Of a DNA stretch of 41,445 nucleotides, positions 16,801 to 27,377 are shown one piece after another. Numbering within the stretch: the stretch's first letter is position 1; each line of letters opens with the position of its first letter. The stretch is from assembly GCA_007118565.1 (NCBI GenBank), contig SKRI01000005.1, forward strand, positions 1 to 41,445. Direction: 5' to 3'. Source of the DNA: Gemmatimonadota bacterium. GTDB lineage: Bacteria > Gemmatimonadota > Gemmatimonadetes > Longimicrobiales > Longimicrobiaceae. The position numbers and the translations under genes were made by a program. The notes below the pieces were generated by a model. It did not search any database, was not told where the DNA came from, and saw nothing but the letters and a program-made list of their open reading frames with translations.

Positions 16801-17020
16801 AGCCCTCGCCCCTGGAGATGGGGCCGCCATTCGCGCTCCCATGGCGGTGGTGACGATCGGGGGCGTGCTGGTGGCCGCCGTTTTCACCCTCTTCCTTATC
16901 CCGGTGATCTACACCAAGCTCGACCGGTTCGCCTTCGCTGCACGCGTGCACGAGCGTGAGGAGCGGGAGCGACTCTCCGCCGGGCCCGACCACGACCTGC
17001 TTCCCGCGGGAGGTGACTGA
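13856..17020 (+). CDS. RND efflux transporter permease lacking the usual proton-relay residues
   Basis: A 1054-aa transporter with a GTG start preceded by GGGAGG. It has the full RND layout: 12 membrane segments, with two large periplasmic porter loops after TM1 (about 35-335) and TM7 (about 560-865). A Gly/Met-rich insert (GGGDGMMGGGGGG) lies in the second loop. At the TM4 position of AcrB D407-D408 it reads LVTNTIVVLEN (T402, N403), and at AcrB K940 in TM10 it reads VVNNAILILDY (N934). The three residues known to carry protons in AcrB are therefore absent, while the flanking LEN motif is kept. It may use another ion or different acidic residues. Substrates are unknown. Its stop overlaps the start of a small ORF. 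Confidence 0.93.
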   Translation: MFGFLPRLAVERPVLTTMLVVVFVVLGIFSFTSLRTELFPEVDFPVVTIVTAYPGAGPAEVEAQVTEPIEEVIASLAGVDEIRSFSQDNMSMVIVVFDLEMDSDQAAVDVRDQIEGVRGVLPTGVEPPVVQRFDFTAMPIMSLALAGPQGVDALYQLADEVLRDRLSRVDGVAQVNIVGGREREVEVLVHPDLLTAYGVTLSEIVDLIQAENVRVPGGRLRSQDAAVPVRVLGEFETLAEVEQLQLFLPGGQTIRLSDVATVRDGFEQLDQVARLDGEPAVSISIQQTSGANTIETAAGVRAEMERLRREVLPQGTVLEMVRDESEFIQSSVNDVLVNMLVGILLTAVVLFFFLHSWRSTIIAALAMPATVIATFLLMDLFGFSLNVMTLMALGITVGILVTNTIVVLENIYRHLDRGADPREAAEVGTREIGVAVAASTLTNIVVFTPIAFMEGIMGQFFYAFGLTVVFATVFSIFISFTLAPLLAARLLHANETEHEREHSWFAPLWKRWDRGYAALEERYRSGLSWAVGRKRNGWMVIGGVVISSVLILGVSAAFVGADFIPSGEEGAAQVTIELPPGTAIERTSEMAAEAERRILGVSGVQSTLTTIAGGGDGMMGGGGGGATEAEILVTFEEGTNLGPGLREIRQRLAGLPDTQITVIATDPAAAGPGGAPIQIDVAGPDYAVLERVALEMERTLARLPELSDVVNTMDQPRTELVFRPDRGALADYGLTVAQLGSVVRASIDGALAGVYRGEIGRELEIRVMLIQEARERPEQLGQIEVRTPTGTVPLSALGSWREEAAPGSIQRTDRQRSIRIETQLGAADLGGAVGAIERAMGDVSMPPGYDWSIGGDFELFSDALGGMLMALLLAVLLTYIVLAMILESFIHPFTIMLTLPLGAVGAFLGLFLAGQSMNLFSMMAIVMLVGIVVNNAILILDYTAQLRREGKSIGDALLEAAPARLRPIIMSNVAIAVALLPQALAPGDGAAIRAPMAVVTIGGVLVAAVFTLFLIPVIYTKLDRFAFAARVHEREERERLSAGPDHDLLPAGGD

Positions 17021-17190
17021 TGCACATGAGTGAGAAGTACCGAGAGGTGGCGTTGACGCGACGCGATGAGAGTCGCCGGCAGGTGGAGGACCGGAGGCTC
17101 CTCTTCTACGGCTTCGGCGCACCCCAGCCGGTGAGCTCTTCCCTGCCCCGTCCGGAGCGAAAAGCGGGTCGCCTGGCGAAGGAAGATTGA
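17020..17190 (+). CDS. Small coupled ORF at the end of the efflux operon
   Basis: A 56-aa basic, soluble-looking product (MHMSEKYREVALTRRDESRR... ending GRLAKED). Its ATG overlaps the RND stop (TGATG), and GGGAGGTGA lies just upstream, one of the best Shine-Dalgarno sequences in the window, so it is very likely translated. It has no membrane segment and no recognised motif. The central LLFYGFGAPQPVSS is flanked by charged, possibly helical ends. By position it may modulate the pump or be a by-product of operon readthrough; there is no sequence evidence to choose. Confidence 0.65.
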   Translation: MHMSEKYREVALTRRDESRRQVEDRRLLFYGFGAPQPVSSSLPRPERKAGRLAKED

Positions 17191-17329
17191 GCGGATGTCC
17201 GCCGCCCTTCTCCGGGAGTCGTGCCACCTCACAGTCCACCAGCCGGGACCCTCCGAACCGATCGGGGTACATCATTTGCGAGATCGCCCGCGAAATCGCG
17301 GTCCGGAACTCCAATGCCCACGGTAATTT

Positions 17330-18517
17330 ATGCGCAAGATCGCCTTCTGGTCGGCCGTCGTCGGCACCCTCGTCCTTCCGGGGTGTGACGCCGGCAATTC
17401 CGCGGAGCCCGCGGAGGAGCATACCGTCCCGGCATCCGCCGACGCCACCATCTACTGGGAGGCCGAGCATCTCACCGGTGAGGACCTGGATCGCGCCCGC
17501 ATGGACATGGGGTGGCGGAACGTGGTGGAGGTCGACGCCGCGGACTGGGAAGGGGACGGGGACAATCCCGAGTCGTGGGAGGACATCACGGCGGAGGCGG
17601 TGAATCGGGGGGACATCCATCTCCCGCTCCTCTCCGGAGCCTCCGGCCCGTCGGTGCTCCGGGTCCAGATCCTCCTCGACCGGGCCCTCTTCTCCCCCGG
17701 CGTCATGGACGGTCGCTGGGGTGCCAACACCGAGAAGGCGGTTTACTGGTTTCAGAGCCGCGAGGGGCTGAGCCGCACCGGCCAGGTGGACAGGGAGACG
17801 TTCGAGCGGCTGGTCGAGGCAGCCGGCGAGCCGCGGGTCCTGGCGCGCGAGCACCGGCTCAGCGAGGACGACGTCGCAGGCCCCTTCGTAGAAATTCCGG
17901 ACTCCATCTACGATAAGGCCGAGCTCGACTGCCTGTGCTACGAGTCCCTCTCGGAGAAGCTGGGGGAGATGTTTCACTCTACCCCCGAGCTGCTCGAGAA
18001 GCTCAACCCGGAGAAGGATCTGGACGCGCTCGAGGCGGGACAGATCATCCAGGTGCCAAACATCCGCGAGTCCGACGCCGGCCAGGGAGCCCGCATCGCC
18101 CGGCTCGTGGTTTCGGACGCCGGACGATACCTCCATGCCGTCGACAGCGACGACCGTATCGTCTTCCATTTCCCCTCGACGCTCGGCGCCCGATACGATC
18201 CCTCTCCGCAGGGCGACTTCCGCGTCGTCTCCATCACCGAGAACCCGTGGTGGCACTACCAACCGGGCATCCTGGAGCACGTCGACGACGATGACGAGGA
18301 GGCGATGATCCCCCCCGGCCCCAACAACGCCGTGGGCGTGGTATGGATGGCCCTCTCGAAGGAGCACTATGGAATCCACGGAACCAGCGCGCCGGAGACG
18401 ATCGGCTACGCCTCTTCCGCCGGTTGCGTGCGACTCACCAACTGGGACGCGCTCTTCCTCAGCCAGAGGATCGATGAAGGGGTCGATGTGAGCTTCCGGG
18501 ATACGGACGGCAGGTAA
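17330..18517 (+). CDS. L,D-transpeptidase lipoprotein with PG-binding and LysM-like domains
   Basis: A 395-aa envelope enzyme that would form 3-3 peptide cross-links or attach proteins to peptidoglycan. It has a lipobox LPGC (C19) followed by Asp, the residue that in enteric bacteria keeps lipoproteins in the inner membrane. A PG_binding_1 domain lies at about 100-165 (GVMDGRWGANTEKAVYWFQSREGL). A LysM-like region is at about 195-245 (LSEKLGEMFHSTPELLEKLNPEKDL). The YkuD catalytic domain is C-terminal, with H350 in YGIHGTSAPETIG and the nucleophile C366 in SSAGCVRLTNWDA. The usual SHGC motif is SAGC here, a variant seen in some active family members. A hairpin terminator follows closely. Confidence 0.92.
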   Translation: MRKIAFWSAVVGTLVLPGCDAGNSAEPAEEHTVPASADATIYWEAEHLTGEDLDRARMDMGWRNVVEVDAADWEGDGDNPESWEDITAEAVNRGDIHLPLLSGASGPSVLRVQILLDRALFSPGVMDGRWGANTEKAVYWFQSREGLSRTGQVDRETFERLVEAAGEPRVLAREHRLSEDDVAGPFVEIPDSIYDKAELDCLCYESLSEKLGEMFHSTPELLEKLNPEKDLDALEAGQIIQVPNIRESDAGQGARIARLVVSDAGRYLHAVDSDDRIVFHFPSTLGARYDPSPQGDFRVVSITENPWWHYQPGILEHVDDDDEEAMIPPGPNNAVGVVWMALSKEHYGIHGTSAPETIGYASSAGCVRLTNWDALFLSQRIDEGVDVSFRDTDGR

Positions 18518-18523
18518 CCGAAC

Positions 18524-18550
18524 GGCCCGGACCGCTTTCGCGGCCGGGCC
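18524..18550 (+). terminator. Terminator after the L,D-transpeptidase gene
   Basis: GGCCCGG-A-CCGC-TTTC-GCGG-CCGGGCC forms an 11-bp stem with one bulged A and a 4-nt loop, 6 nt after the stop codon. It is followed by TCCCTTT. Confidence 0.65.
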
Positions 18551-18587
18551 TCCCTTTCCCGCGGCGCCCTTCTCTCCACCCCTCCCC

Positions 18588-20186
18588 ATGACCCACCCGC
18601 TCGAGCGACTCTTGGCCGGCCGAACCATGGCCACGCGGTACCGGATCATCGAGCCGCTCGGCCATGGGGGGATGAGCGTCGTCTTCCGTGCCGAGGACAC
18701 GCGGCTGGAGCGGGAGGTGGCCGTCAAGGTCCTCTTCCTTCCCGGGGAGCGGGACGACGGCACCGCTCGCGAGCGCTTCCGCCGGGAGGCCGGCGCCGCC
18801 GCCCGCATTCCCCCGCACCCGAACGTGGTGCAGGTCTACGATTTCGGCCGGGACGAGGAGACGGCGCTCGACTTCATCGTCATGGAGCTGCTCCGGGGGC
18901 GGGATCTGGGCGCCGTTCTCCGCTCCGGTCGCGTTCCGGCCCCGCGGGCGCTGCGCGTCCTGCGCGAGGCGGCGCGGGGGGTGGCTGCCGGGCACCGCGT
19001 CGGCATCGTGCACCGGGACGTGAAGCCGGGCAACATCTTCCTGATGGGCCGAAGCGACGGCGAGGACGTGAAAATCCTCGACTTCGGCATCGCCAAGGTC
19101 TTCGACGCCGTCGGGAGCGGGGATCTCACCGTCGCCGAGATCGGTCCGCACTCCCCGGCCTTCGCCTCCCCGGAGCAGCTGCGCGGCAGCGAATCCATCA
19201 CCCCCGCCTCCGACGTCTATCAGCTCGGGCTCGTCGGATACGAGCTCCTGACCGGCGAGCGGCCGTTCTCCGGGAAGGCGGCGGAGCGACTCGGGGAGAT
19301 GGAGTCCGGCGGCCTTCCCCACCGCGGTGACTGGAACCACCTCGATCCCGAGCTGCGGGAAGTCCTTACCCGCGCGCTCCATCCGGATCCAGCCCGACGC
19401 CACCGAAACGCCGAGGAGCTCGCTACCGCCCTCTCTCGCCTCAATGTCCCGGCGGAGGGAGACCACCCGGACGTGACCGAGGACGAGCTCGACCGCACCG
19501 CGCCGGCGCCTTCCACCGGCGCCGACGAGACCGCCCTCGCCCGGCCCCCGGCGTCGTCCCCCGCACCCGCACCCTCAGCACTGCCGGACCACCGACGGCG
19601 CAACATTCTGCGCGGCGCCGCAACTCTGGTCGGACTCCTCGTCATCGGCCTGATCGTCTGGTCCGCCGGGACCGGCGACCCCGGCGAGCCGCCCGAGCCC
19701 GGCTCCACCCTTCCCGAGGAGGAGCGGACCGTCTTCCAGGTGCTGGCCGTGGATGCGGCCGCGCGCTGGGCGGATCGGGGCGAGGCGGTGGACGAGTCCA
19801 CCGAGCGGCTGGCGGTCATCCGCACCATCGAGGACGTGCACGAGGCGTGGATGCTGGGGGAGATGGGGCGCTTCGCCGCCCACTACGCGGAGACCGTGGA
19901 CTCCTACGGCGAGTCCGGGCTCATGCGCTGGGCGCTGCGGGAAAGGGAGGAGGCGCGCCGGGAGGAGTTTCCCGAGGCCTCGGTGCGCCTCTCCGCGATC
20001 GAGGTATCCTTTCCGGAGGAGGATGTGGCCGAGGTGGAGCTGATCCGCGACTGGAGGAATCCGGATCCGGACGATCCGCGGGAGGTCCGCGCGCGGCAGG
20101 AGTACCGGCTCGAGCGCCACCAGGGGCGGTGGCTGATCACCCTCGAGCGGGACGCGGAGATTCTGCGGGAAGAAGGGGTGGAGTAG
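18588..20186 (+). CDS. Membrane Ser/Thr protein kinase with extracytoplasmic NTF2-like domain
   Basis: A 532-aa Hanks-type kinase. Catalytic features are complete: glycine loop LGHGGMSVVF, K47 in VAVKV, D144 in HRDVKPGN, D165 in DFGIAK, and SPEQL. A Pro/Ala-rich linker (about 295-335) leads to one transmembrane helix (LRGAATLVGLLVIGLIVWSAG, about 341-361). The outer ~150 residues contain WMLGEMGRFAAHYAETVDSYG and a final YRLERHQGRWLITLERDAEIL. This resembles the SnoaL/NTF2-like domain found as a sensor on some bacterial kinases, though I assign it only by pattern. There is no PASTA repeat. It would phosphorylate cytoplasmic targets in response to an envelope cue. The neighbouring L,D-transpeptidase is a plausible functional associate but not a demonstrated one. 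Confidence 0.92.
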   Translation: MTHPLERLLAGRTMATRYRIIEPLGHGGMSVVFRAEDTRLEREVAVKVLFLPGERDDGTARERFRREAGAAARIPPHPNVVQVYDFGRDEETALDFIVMELLRGRDLGAVLRSGRVPAPRALRVLREAARGVAAGHRVGIVHRDVKPGNIFLMGRSDGEDVKILDFGIAKVFDAVGSGDLTVAEIGPHSPAFASPEQLRGSESITPASDVYQLGLVGYELLTGERPFSGKAAERLGEMESGGLPHRGDWNHLDPELREVLTRALHPDPARRHRNAEELATALSRLNVPAEGDHPDVTEDELDRTAPAPSTGADETALARPPASSPAPAPSALPDHRRRNILRGAATLVGLLVIGLIVWSAGTGDPGEPPEPGSTLPEEERTVFQVLAVDAAARWADRGEAVDESTERLAVIRTIEDVHEAWMLGEMGRFAAHYAETVDSYGESGLMRWALREREEARREEFPEASVRLSAIEVSFPEEDVAEVELIRDWRNPDPDDPREVRARQEYRLERHQGRWLITLERDAEILREEGVE

Positions 20187-20228
20187 CCGGGGCGCGAGGC
20201 GCTGCCGGCTTAACGCAGCTTCCTCCGC

Positions 20229-21068
20229 TCAGGGCGGTCCCCGCCCCCTTCCCCTCCCGGGCGGCTCCCGCTGTGGCGGTGGCGGCTCCCCCCAGATGAT
20301 CCCGGGCCAGCGGCGTCGCTCCGCTTCACGCGCCTCTCGTGCCTCCCGCTCACGCTGCTGCTGCAGGCGAAGTTGCTCGCGCGCTCGCCTCTCCTCTTCC
20401 GCGCGGTCGGCGGCCGCCTGCGGCATGACGAGGCGCGTCGCGGTGACGACCCCCTCCCAGTCGAGCGCTCCCCTGATCCATACTGTATCCTCCGGAGCCA
20501 GGTGCCGCAGCGCCACCCCTTCCCCAGCCTCGCTCTCAACCTCGGCATCCTCGGGTATGGCGACGCGGAGATCGATCATCATCTCCCCATTGCGGGGGCG
20601 GAAGAGGATCCGTCGCGCGGCCGGATCCGTGGCCAGCACGGTGCCCCGGGCCTCGAAATCGGGGTCGCTTTGCGGCGGAGCTCCGAAGCGGAGCCCGTTC
20701 ACCACCGCGAGGGAGCCGCGACGGAGGTGGACCGCCTCGGGAACCGCGAGCCCGGTCTCACCGTCGAGGTGGATGCCCACCAGATCCACCGTCTCCCGCG
20801 CCGACACCTCGTGCAATCGCATACCCGCCACCTCCTCCCCGCCATTTCCGAAACGGAGGTCGACCGGGCCCGCGGGAACCCCCTCCAGGAGGAAGCGTCC
20901 ATCGCGCACCGCCCGGCGCTGCGGCACGCCGACCGCCCAGACGAAGAGGGTGTCCTCCGGGCCCTCGTCAAGGGCGAACGAGCCGCGCACGGTGACGGAA
21001 TCGTCGCACCCGACGAGCAGGGCGCCGACGAGCAGCACCACCGCCACGGCAGAAGTTCTCGCGGTCAT
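20229..21068 (-). CDS. Lipoprotein with DUF5666-like beta domains and charged C-terminal helix
   Basis: A 279-aa protein with lipobox LVGC (C21) and Asp at the next position. Beta-rich segments follow: a carboxypeptidase-regulatory-like stretch (about 25-90, RRAVRDGRFLLEGVPAGPVDLRF) and a DUF5666/OB-like stretch (about 140-215, FEARGTVLATDPAARRILFRP, VWIRGALDWEGVVTATRLVMP). The last ~60 residues are a highly charged Arg/Glu helix (ADRAEEERRAREQLRLQQQ) ending in a Pro/Gly/Arg tail, possibly contacting peptidoglycan or nucleic acid. The function is unknown. Its ATG overlaps the plsC stop by 4 nt (ATGA), making it the last gene of thiL-plsC-lipoprotein. Confidence 0.8.
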   Translation of the reverse strand: MTARTSAVAVVLLVGALLVGCDDSVTVRGSFALDEGPEDTLFVWAVGVPQRRAVRDGRFLLEGVPAGPVDLRFGNGGEEVAGMRLHEVSARETVDLVGIHLDGETGLAVPEAVHLRRGSLAVVNGLRFGAPPQSDPDFEARGTVLATDPAARRILFRPRNGEMMIDLRVAIPEDAEVESEAGEGVALRHLAPEDTVWIRGALDWEGVVTATRLVMPQAAADRAEEERRAREQLRLQQQREREAREAREAERRRWPGIIWGEPPPPQREPPGRGRGRGPP

Positions 21069-21793
21069 CCGCTCCTCGCCTCCTCCATCGGCAGCATCAG
21101 CCGATCACGAATCCGGTCGTGAACCTCCTCCGACAGCGCCTCCGGCTGGGCATCTCCCCACTCGCCGGGGGGAAACGGCGGGAGGACGCGAACATGGATA
21201 TCGGACGGCCGGATGGCCCACCGATCGGGCTGCATGATCTCGAAGCTCCCCTCGATGGCCACCGGCACGATCGGAACGCCCGCCTCCCGCGCCAGAATAA
21301 AAGCACCCCGCTTGAACGGTTGGACCTGACCGTTCCGGGACCGCGTCCCCTCCGGAAAGATGATCACTGCGCTGCGCTCGGCGCTGATCCTGCGCCCCGC
21401 CTCCCGCAGGCTCTCCATGGCGCGCCGTCGGTTGGAGCGGTCGAGAGAGATGTGGCCGGCCGCCCGCCAAGCCAATCCGAAGAAGGGGATCTTCTCCAGG
21501 TCCTTCTTCCCCACGAAGTGGAATGGCAGGGGGAGGACTGCCGCCAAGGCGAAGATGTCGTAGAAGGAGAGGTGGTTCGAGACCACGATCTGCGGCTCGT
21601 CGCTCGAGAAGCGCTCGGGGTGATGGACGTGGACCCGCACCCCGCTAACCCGGAGGGCGGTCCGCGCCCAGTTCCGCGTGCACCAGTAGTAGATCCTGCC
21701 ACGGACGCGGAAGAGCGACGCCATCATGGCGATCGACCCGAAGAAGAGCGTCGCCAGGGTGAGGGTAAGCGTCACCCAGACGGCACGGATCAC
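21065..21793 (-). CDS. plsC: 1-acyl-sn-glycerol-3-phosphate acyltransferase
   Basis: A 242-aa membrane enzyme that adds the second acyl chain to lysophosphatidate, giving phosphatidate, the precursor of phospholipids. Motifs: NHLSFYD (NHX4D acceptor site, motif I), GHISLDRSNRR (motif II region), FPEGTRSRNG (motif III) and VPIVPVAIEGS (motif IV). An N-terminal hydrophobic helix (WVTLTLTLATLFFGSIAMMASLF) anchors it. I chose the GTG at 21793, which overlaps the thiL stop by 4 nt (GTGA). The open frame continues further upstream inside thiL but is Arg/Gly-rich and not family-like. It works in the same pathway as plsY and gpsA, encoded elsewhere in the window. Confidence 0.93.
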   Translation of the reverse strand: MIRAVWVTLTLTLATLFFGSIAMMASLFRVRGRIYYWCTRNWARTALRVSGVRVHVHHPERFSSDEPQIVVSNHLSFYDIFALAAVLPLPFHFVGKKDLEKIPFFGLAWRAAGHISLDRSNRRRAMESLREAGRRISAERSAVIIFPEGTRSRNGQVQPFKRGAFILAREAGVPIVPVAIEGSFEIMQPDRWAIRPSDIHVRVLPPFPPGEWGDAQPEALSEEVHDRIRDRLMLPMEEARSG

Positions 21794-22788
21794 GGCGCGG
21801 AGAAGTGCTGGAAGCCATGCAGGTCGAGCGGCTCGACACCCCCGTCGGATCGCCTCCACGAGACACCCGCCCCCTCCTCCACCACGCCTACCCGCGTGAG
21901 GGGCAGATCGAACTCCGCTGCGAAGGCGGCGGCGTGCGCCTCCAAGGCACCGGGTGCGGCGGTGAAGCACAGTTCGTAATCCTCCCCGCCGGCCACCGCG
22001 TAGCGCAGGGCGTCGCCGTCATCCGCCGTCTCGGTGCGGACCGCAGGATGAACGGGAATGGCGTCCCGCTCCAGAACGAGGGACACGCCGCTCGCCGAGG
22101 AGATGTGCGCGGCATCGCCGGCAAGCCCGTCGGAGAGATCGATCATGGCGGAGGGGAGCTTCCGCTCGGCGAGCCAGCGCGCCTCCCGGATCCGCGGGAT
22201 GGGGCAGGCAAAGGCCTCCTCTGCCTCGCGGTGCGGGATCTCCCCGCGGAGGAGCCGGGCCACCGTGACCGAGGCGGCGCCCAGCCGGCCCGTGACCCAG
22301 ATCTCGTCGCCGGGAGTGGCGCCGGAGCGGAGCACCGGCGCCGGACATTCGCCGAGCACGGTGACGTCGATGATGATCGGCCCCGGCGAGCGTGTCAGAT
22401 CGCCCCCCAGGACCACGCACCCCGATCGGTCGGCCGCCTCCCGGACGCCGTCCATCACGTCCATCGCCAGATCGTCCGTCTCCTCCTCGGCCACGGCGAG
22501 GGCGCAGAGCAGCCCGATCGGACGGGCCGCTACGGCGGCCAGGTCGCTGAGCGCCGCCGACGCCGCACGACACCCGACTTCCCGCGGCGTCAGCCACTCG
22601 CGCCGGAAGTGCACGTCCTCGACGCTGAGGTCGACGGAGACGGCGATCCCGTCTCCCGTCACCACCGCACAGTCGTCGCCGGGCCCCACCCGCACGTCCT
22701 CCCGCCCCAGGCGGGGCGCATGGGGAAGGAAGCGGCGGATCAGATCGAACTCCGCGCCGGGGGCGAGGTTCAGGTGGTTGTCGGTCAT
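21790..22788 (-). CDS. thiL: Thiamine-monophosphate kinase
   Basis: A 332-aa enzyme that phosphorylates thiamine monophosphate to thiamine diphosphate with ATP. It shows the AIR-synthase/ThiL fold: EFDLIRRF near the N-terminus, VGPGDDCAVV (Mg/ATP-binding Asp pair), SVDLSVEDVHFRREWLTPREVGCRAASAALSDLAAVAARP, VLGGDLTRSPG, and IDLSDGLAGDAAHI, ending in the AVAGGEDYELCFTA block. The start is the ATG at 22788 (MTDNHLNLAPGAEFDLI); an upstream extension of the frame has no family similarity. It heads a three-gene operon with plsC and a lipoprotein, about 150 bp after acnA. Confidence 0.95.
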   Translation of the reverse strand: MTDNHLNLAPGAEFDLIRRFLPHAPRLGREDVRVGPGDDCAVVTGDGIAVSVDLSVEDVHFRREWLTPREVGCRAASAALSDLAAVAARPIGLLCALAVAEEETDDLAMDVMDGVREAADRSGCVVLGGDLTRSPGPIIIDVTVLGECPAPVLRSGATPGDEIWVTGRLGAASVTVARLLRGEIPHREAEEAFACPIPRIREARWLAERKLPSAMIDLSDGLAGDAAHISSASGVSLVLERDAIPVHPAVRTETADDGDALRYAVAGGEDYELCFTAAPGALEAHAAAFAAEFDLPLTRVGVVEEGAGVSWRRSDGGVEPLDLHGFQHFSAP

Positions 22789-22797
22789 GGTGCTCTC

Positions 22798-22932
22798 GCG
22801 GTTCGCTGCTGGCGGCTCCCTGCTCGCACGCCGTTGGTCGGGCAACCGGGCACGGGGAGATCGGGTCCCGCCACTCCGGCGGGCGTCACTCGCACTTATT
22901 GCCAGCTGCAAGCCACGAGCAGCGAGCCGCCG
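22798..22932. repeat. 30-bp imperfect inverted repeat in the acnA-thiL gap
   Basis: The arm at 22798-22827 (beginning GCGGTTCGCTGCTGGCGGCT) and the complement of about 22902-22931 (GCGGCTCGCTGCTCGTGGCT...) agree at 23 of 30 positions and enclose about 75 bp. GCTGCT/GGCTTGCAGCT wording of this sort is typical of dispersed intergenic repeats. I see only this pair in the window. It may also act as a structured leader or terminator downstream of acnA. Confidence 0.4.
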
Positions 22933-22934
22933 CC

Positions 22935-25814
<2,880 letters not shown>

Positions 25815-25926
25815 GCCAGATCTCCAGTTGTACGTTCGTCAGGCCTCGTCTCCTTGCCGCCGCAAGCCCTGATCCGGGCTCACTCTATGCTTCCAATCTA
25901 GCGATTTCTCCACGGTTTCGCTCGGG

Positions 25927-25953
25927 GAAGAGGATGCCGTCCACGTCCTCTTC
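25927..25953 (-). terminator. Possible terminator after the aldehyde dehydrogenase gene
   Basis: A perfect 8-bp stem GAAGAGGA/TCCTCTTC with an 11-nt loop; its 5' arm on the minus strand overlaps the dehydrogenase stop codon. There is no U tract, so it is a weak call. The rest of the gap to acnA (25954 side excluded) shows no gene. Confidence 0.3.
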
Positions 25954-27373
25954 AGCCGTCACGCAGGACCAGCGTCCGGATCTCGGTCATCTCCTCGATG
26001 GAGAAGCGGACCCCTTCCCGCCCCATCCCCGAATCGCGCACCCCGCCGTACGGGAAGTTGTCCACGCGGAAGGTCGGATAGTCGTTGACGATGACCCCGC
26101 CGACCCGCAGCTCCCGGTAGGCCTGCCGGATGCGGTCCACATCCCGGGTGAAGACGCCCGCCTGCAGGCCGAAGCGGGTGTCGTTGGCCAGGGCGATCGC
26201 CTCGTCGAAGTCATCGTACGGAGTCAGCGTCGCCACGGGCCCGAAGACCTCCTCGGCCTGTACCTTCATCTCCCGCGTCACCTCCTCCAGGACGGTCGGG
26301 GGAATCCAGACGCCGTCGCGCTCCGGGCGGAGCGGCGCGCTTGCGCCGGCATTCACCGCCTCCTGGATCCACCCATCGACCCGCTCGGCCGCCTCTCTGT
26401 CGATCATCGGCCCGACGACGGTATCCGGGTCCATCGGATCACCCATGGGGAGACCCTCCGCCGCCGTCAGGAATGCATCACGGAAAGCATCGTAGACCGG
26501 GCGGTGCACGAGGAGCCGCTGGACCTTGATGCACACCTGGCCCGCGGAGGCGAAGGCACCGACCGCACACCGCTCGGCCACCGAGTCGAGATCCACGTCC
26601 TCGTGAACGATGCAGGCGGCGTTGCCGCCCAGCTCGAGCGCCACACGCTTCTTTCCGGCGATGGACTTGAGGTGCCACCCCACACGGTCTGAGCCGGTGA
26701 AGCTAAGAAGGCGCACCCGCTCGTCCCTCACCATGCGCTCGGCCACCTCCGGCTGGCAGTGGAAGGCCGAGAGCGCCGTCTCCGGGACGCCGGCGGCGAG
26801 GCAGATCTCCACCAGCCGAAGCGCGGAGACGGGCGCCTGCATCGGCACCTTGAGGATGATCGGGTTTCCGGCGGCGATGGCCGGCCCCAGCTTGTGCGCG
26901 GTCAGGTTGACCGGGAAGTTGAACGGAGTGATGGCGGCCACGAGGCCCACCGGGACCCGCCCCCAGAAGCCGGAGTAGCCCTCGCTCGCACGGGTAATAT
27001 CGAGCGGCAGGACCTCTCCTCCCAGCCGCCGCGCCTCCTCGGCAGACAGGGTGAAGGTGCTCACGGCCCGGTCGAGCTCGGAAAGGGAGAAGCGGATCGG
27101 CTTCCCCGTCTCCCGGGTGATGGTCTCCGCCAGCTCCTCACGACGGCGCCCGAGCTCGTCGGCGACGCCCCGCAGGATCTCGGCGCGCTCTCGCCGGGTG
27201 AGCTCCGCCATCTCACGCTCTGCCTCGACCCCCGCGGAGATGGCGTCGTTCACATCCCCCTTGGTGGCGAGCGGTACGCGGGCGAAGAGCTCGCCGCTCT
27301 GCGGGGACCGGATCTCGTCCGTCTCTTCGGAAGAGACCCCGTCTCCCGAGATCCGGTTCAGTACGGGGTGCAC
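25952..27373 (-). CDS. NAD(P)-dependent aldehyde dehydrogenase
   Basis: A 473-aa member of the ALDH superfamily, oxidising an aldehyde to the acid. Features: VAAITPFNFPVNLTAHKLGPA (substrate/cofactor channel with Asn), LLSFTGSDRVG (Rossmann turn), the general-base Glu in VALELGGNAACIV, the nucleophile Cys in ASAGQVCIKVQR, and the EEVFGPVATLTPYD and NDYPTFRVDNFPYGG ends. The overall wording resembles the lactaldehyde/glycolaldehyde or non-phosphorylating glyceraldehyde-3-phosphate group. The exact substrate cannot be read from the sequence. I use the GTG at 27373, 4 nt after the glucose dehydrogenase stop, so the two form an operon, which hints at sugar-acid or glyceraldehyde metabolism. An alternative start inside the upstream gene (27409) is less likely. 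Confidence 0.92.
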   Translation of the reverse strand: MHPVLNRISGDGVSSEETDEIRSPQSGELFARVPLATKGDVNDAISAGVEAEREMAELTRRERAEILRGVADELGRRREELAETITRETGKPIRFSLSELDRAVSTFTLSAEEARRLGGEVLPLDITRASEGYSGFWGRVPVGLVAAITPFNFPVNLTAHKLGPAIAAGNPIILKVPMQAPVSALRLVEICLAAGVPETALSAFHCQPEVAERMVRDERVRLLSFTGSDRVGWHLKSIAGKKRVALELGGNAACIVHEDVDLDSVAERCAVGAFASAGQVCIKVQRLLVHRPVYDAFRDAFLTAAEGLPMGDPMDPDTVVGPMIDREAAERVDGWIQEAVNAGASAPLRPERDGVWIPPTVLEEVTREMKVQAEEVFGPVATLTPYDDFDEAIALANDTRFGLQAGVFTRDVDRIRQAYRELRVGGVIVNDYPTFRVDNFPYGGVRDSGMGREGVRFSIEEMTEIRTLVLRDG

Positions 27374-27377
27374 CGGA

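Noticed and set aside
15818-18808. A 996-codon open frame on the minus strand opposite the RND and L,D-transpeptidase genes
   Set aside because: It is antisense to two well-identified genes, rich in Arg/Gly/His with no recognisable domain. High GC makes long spurious frames common.
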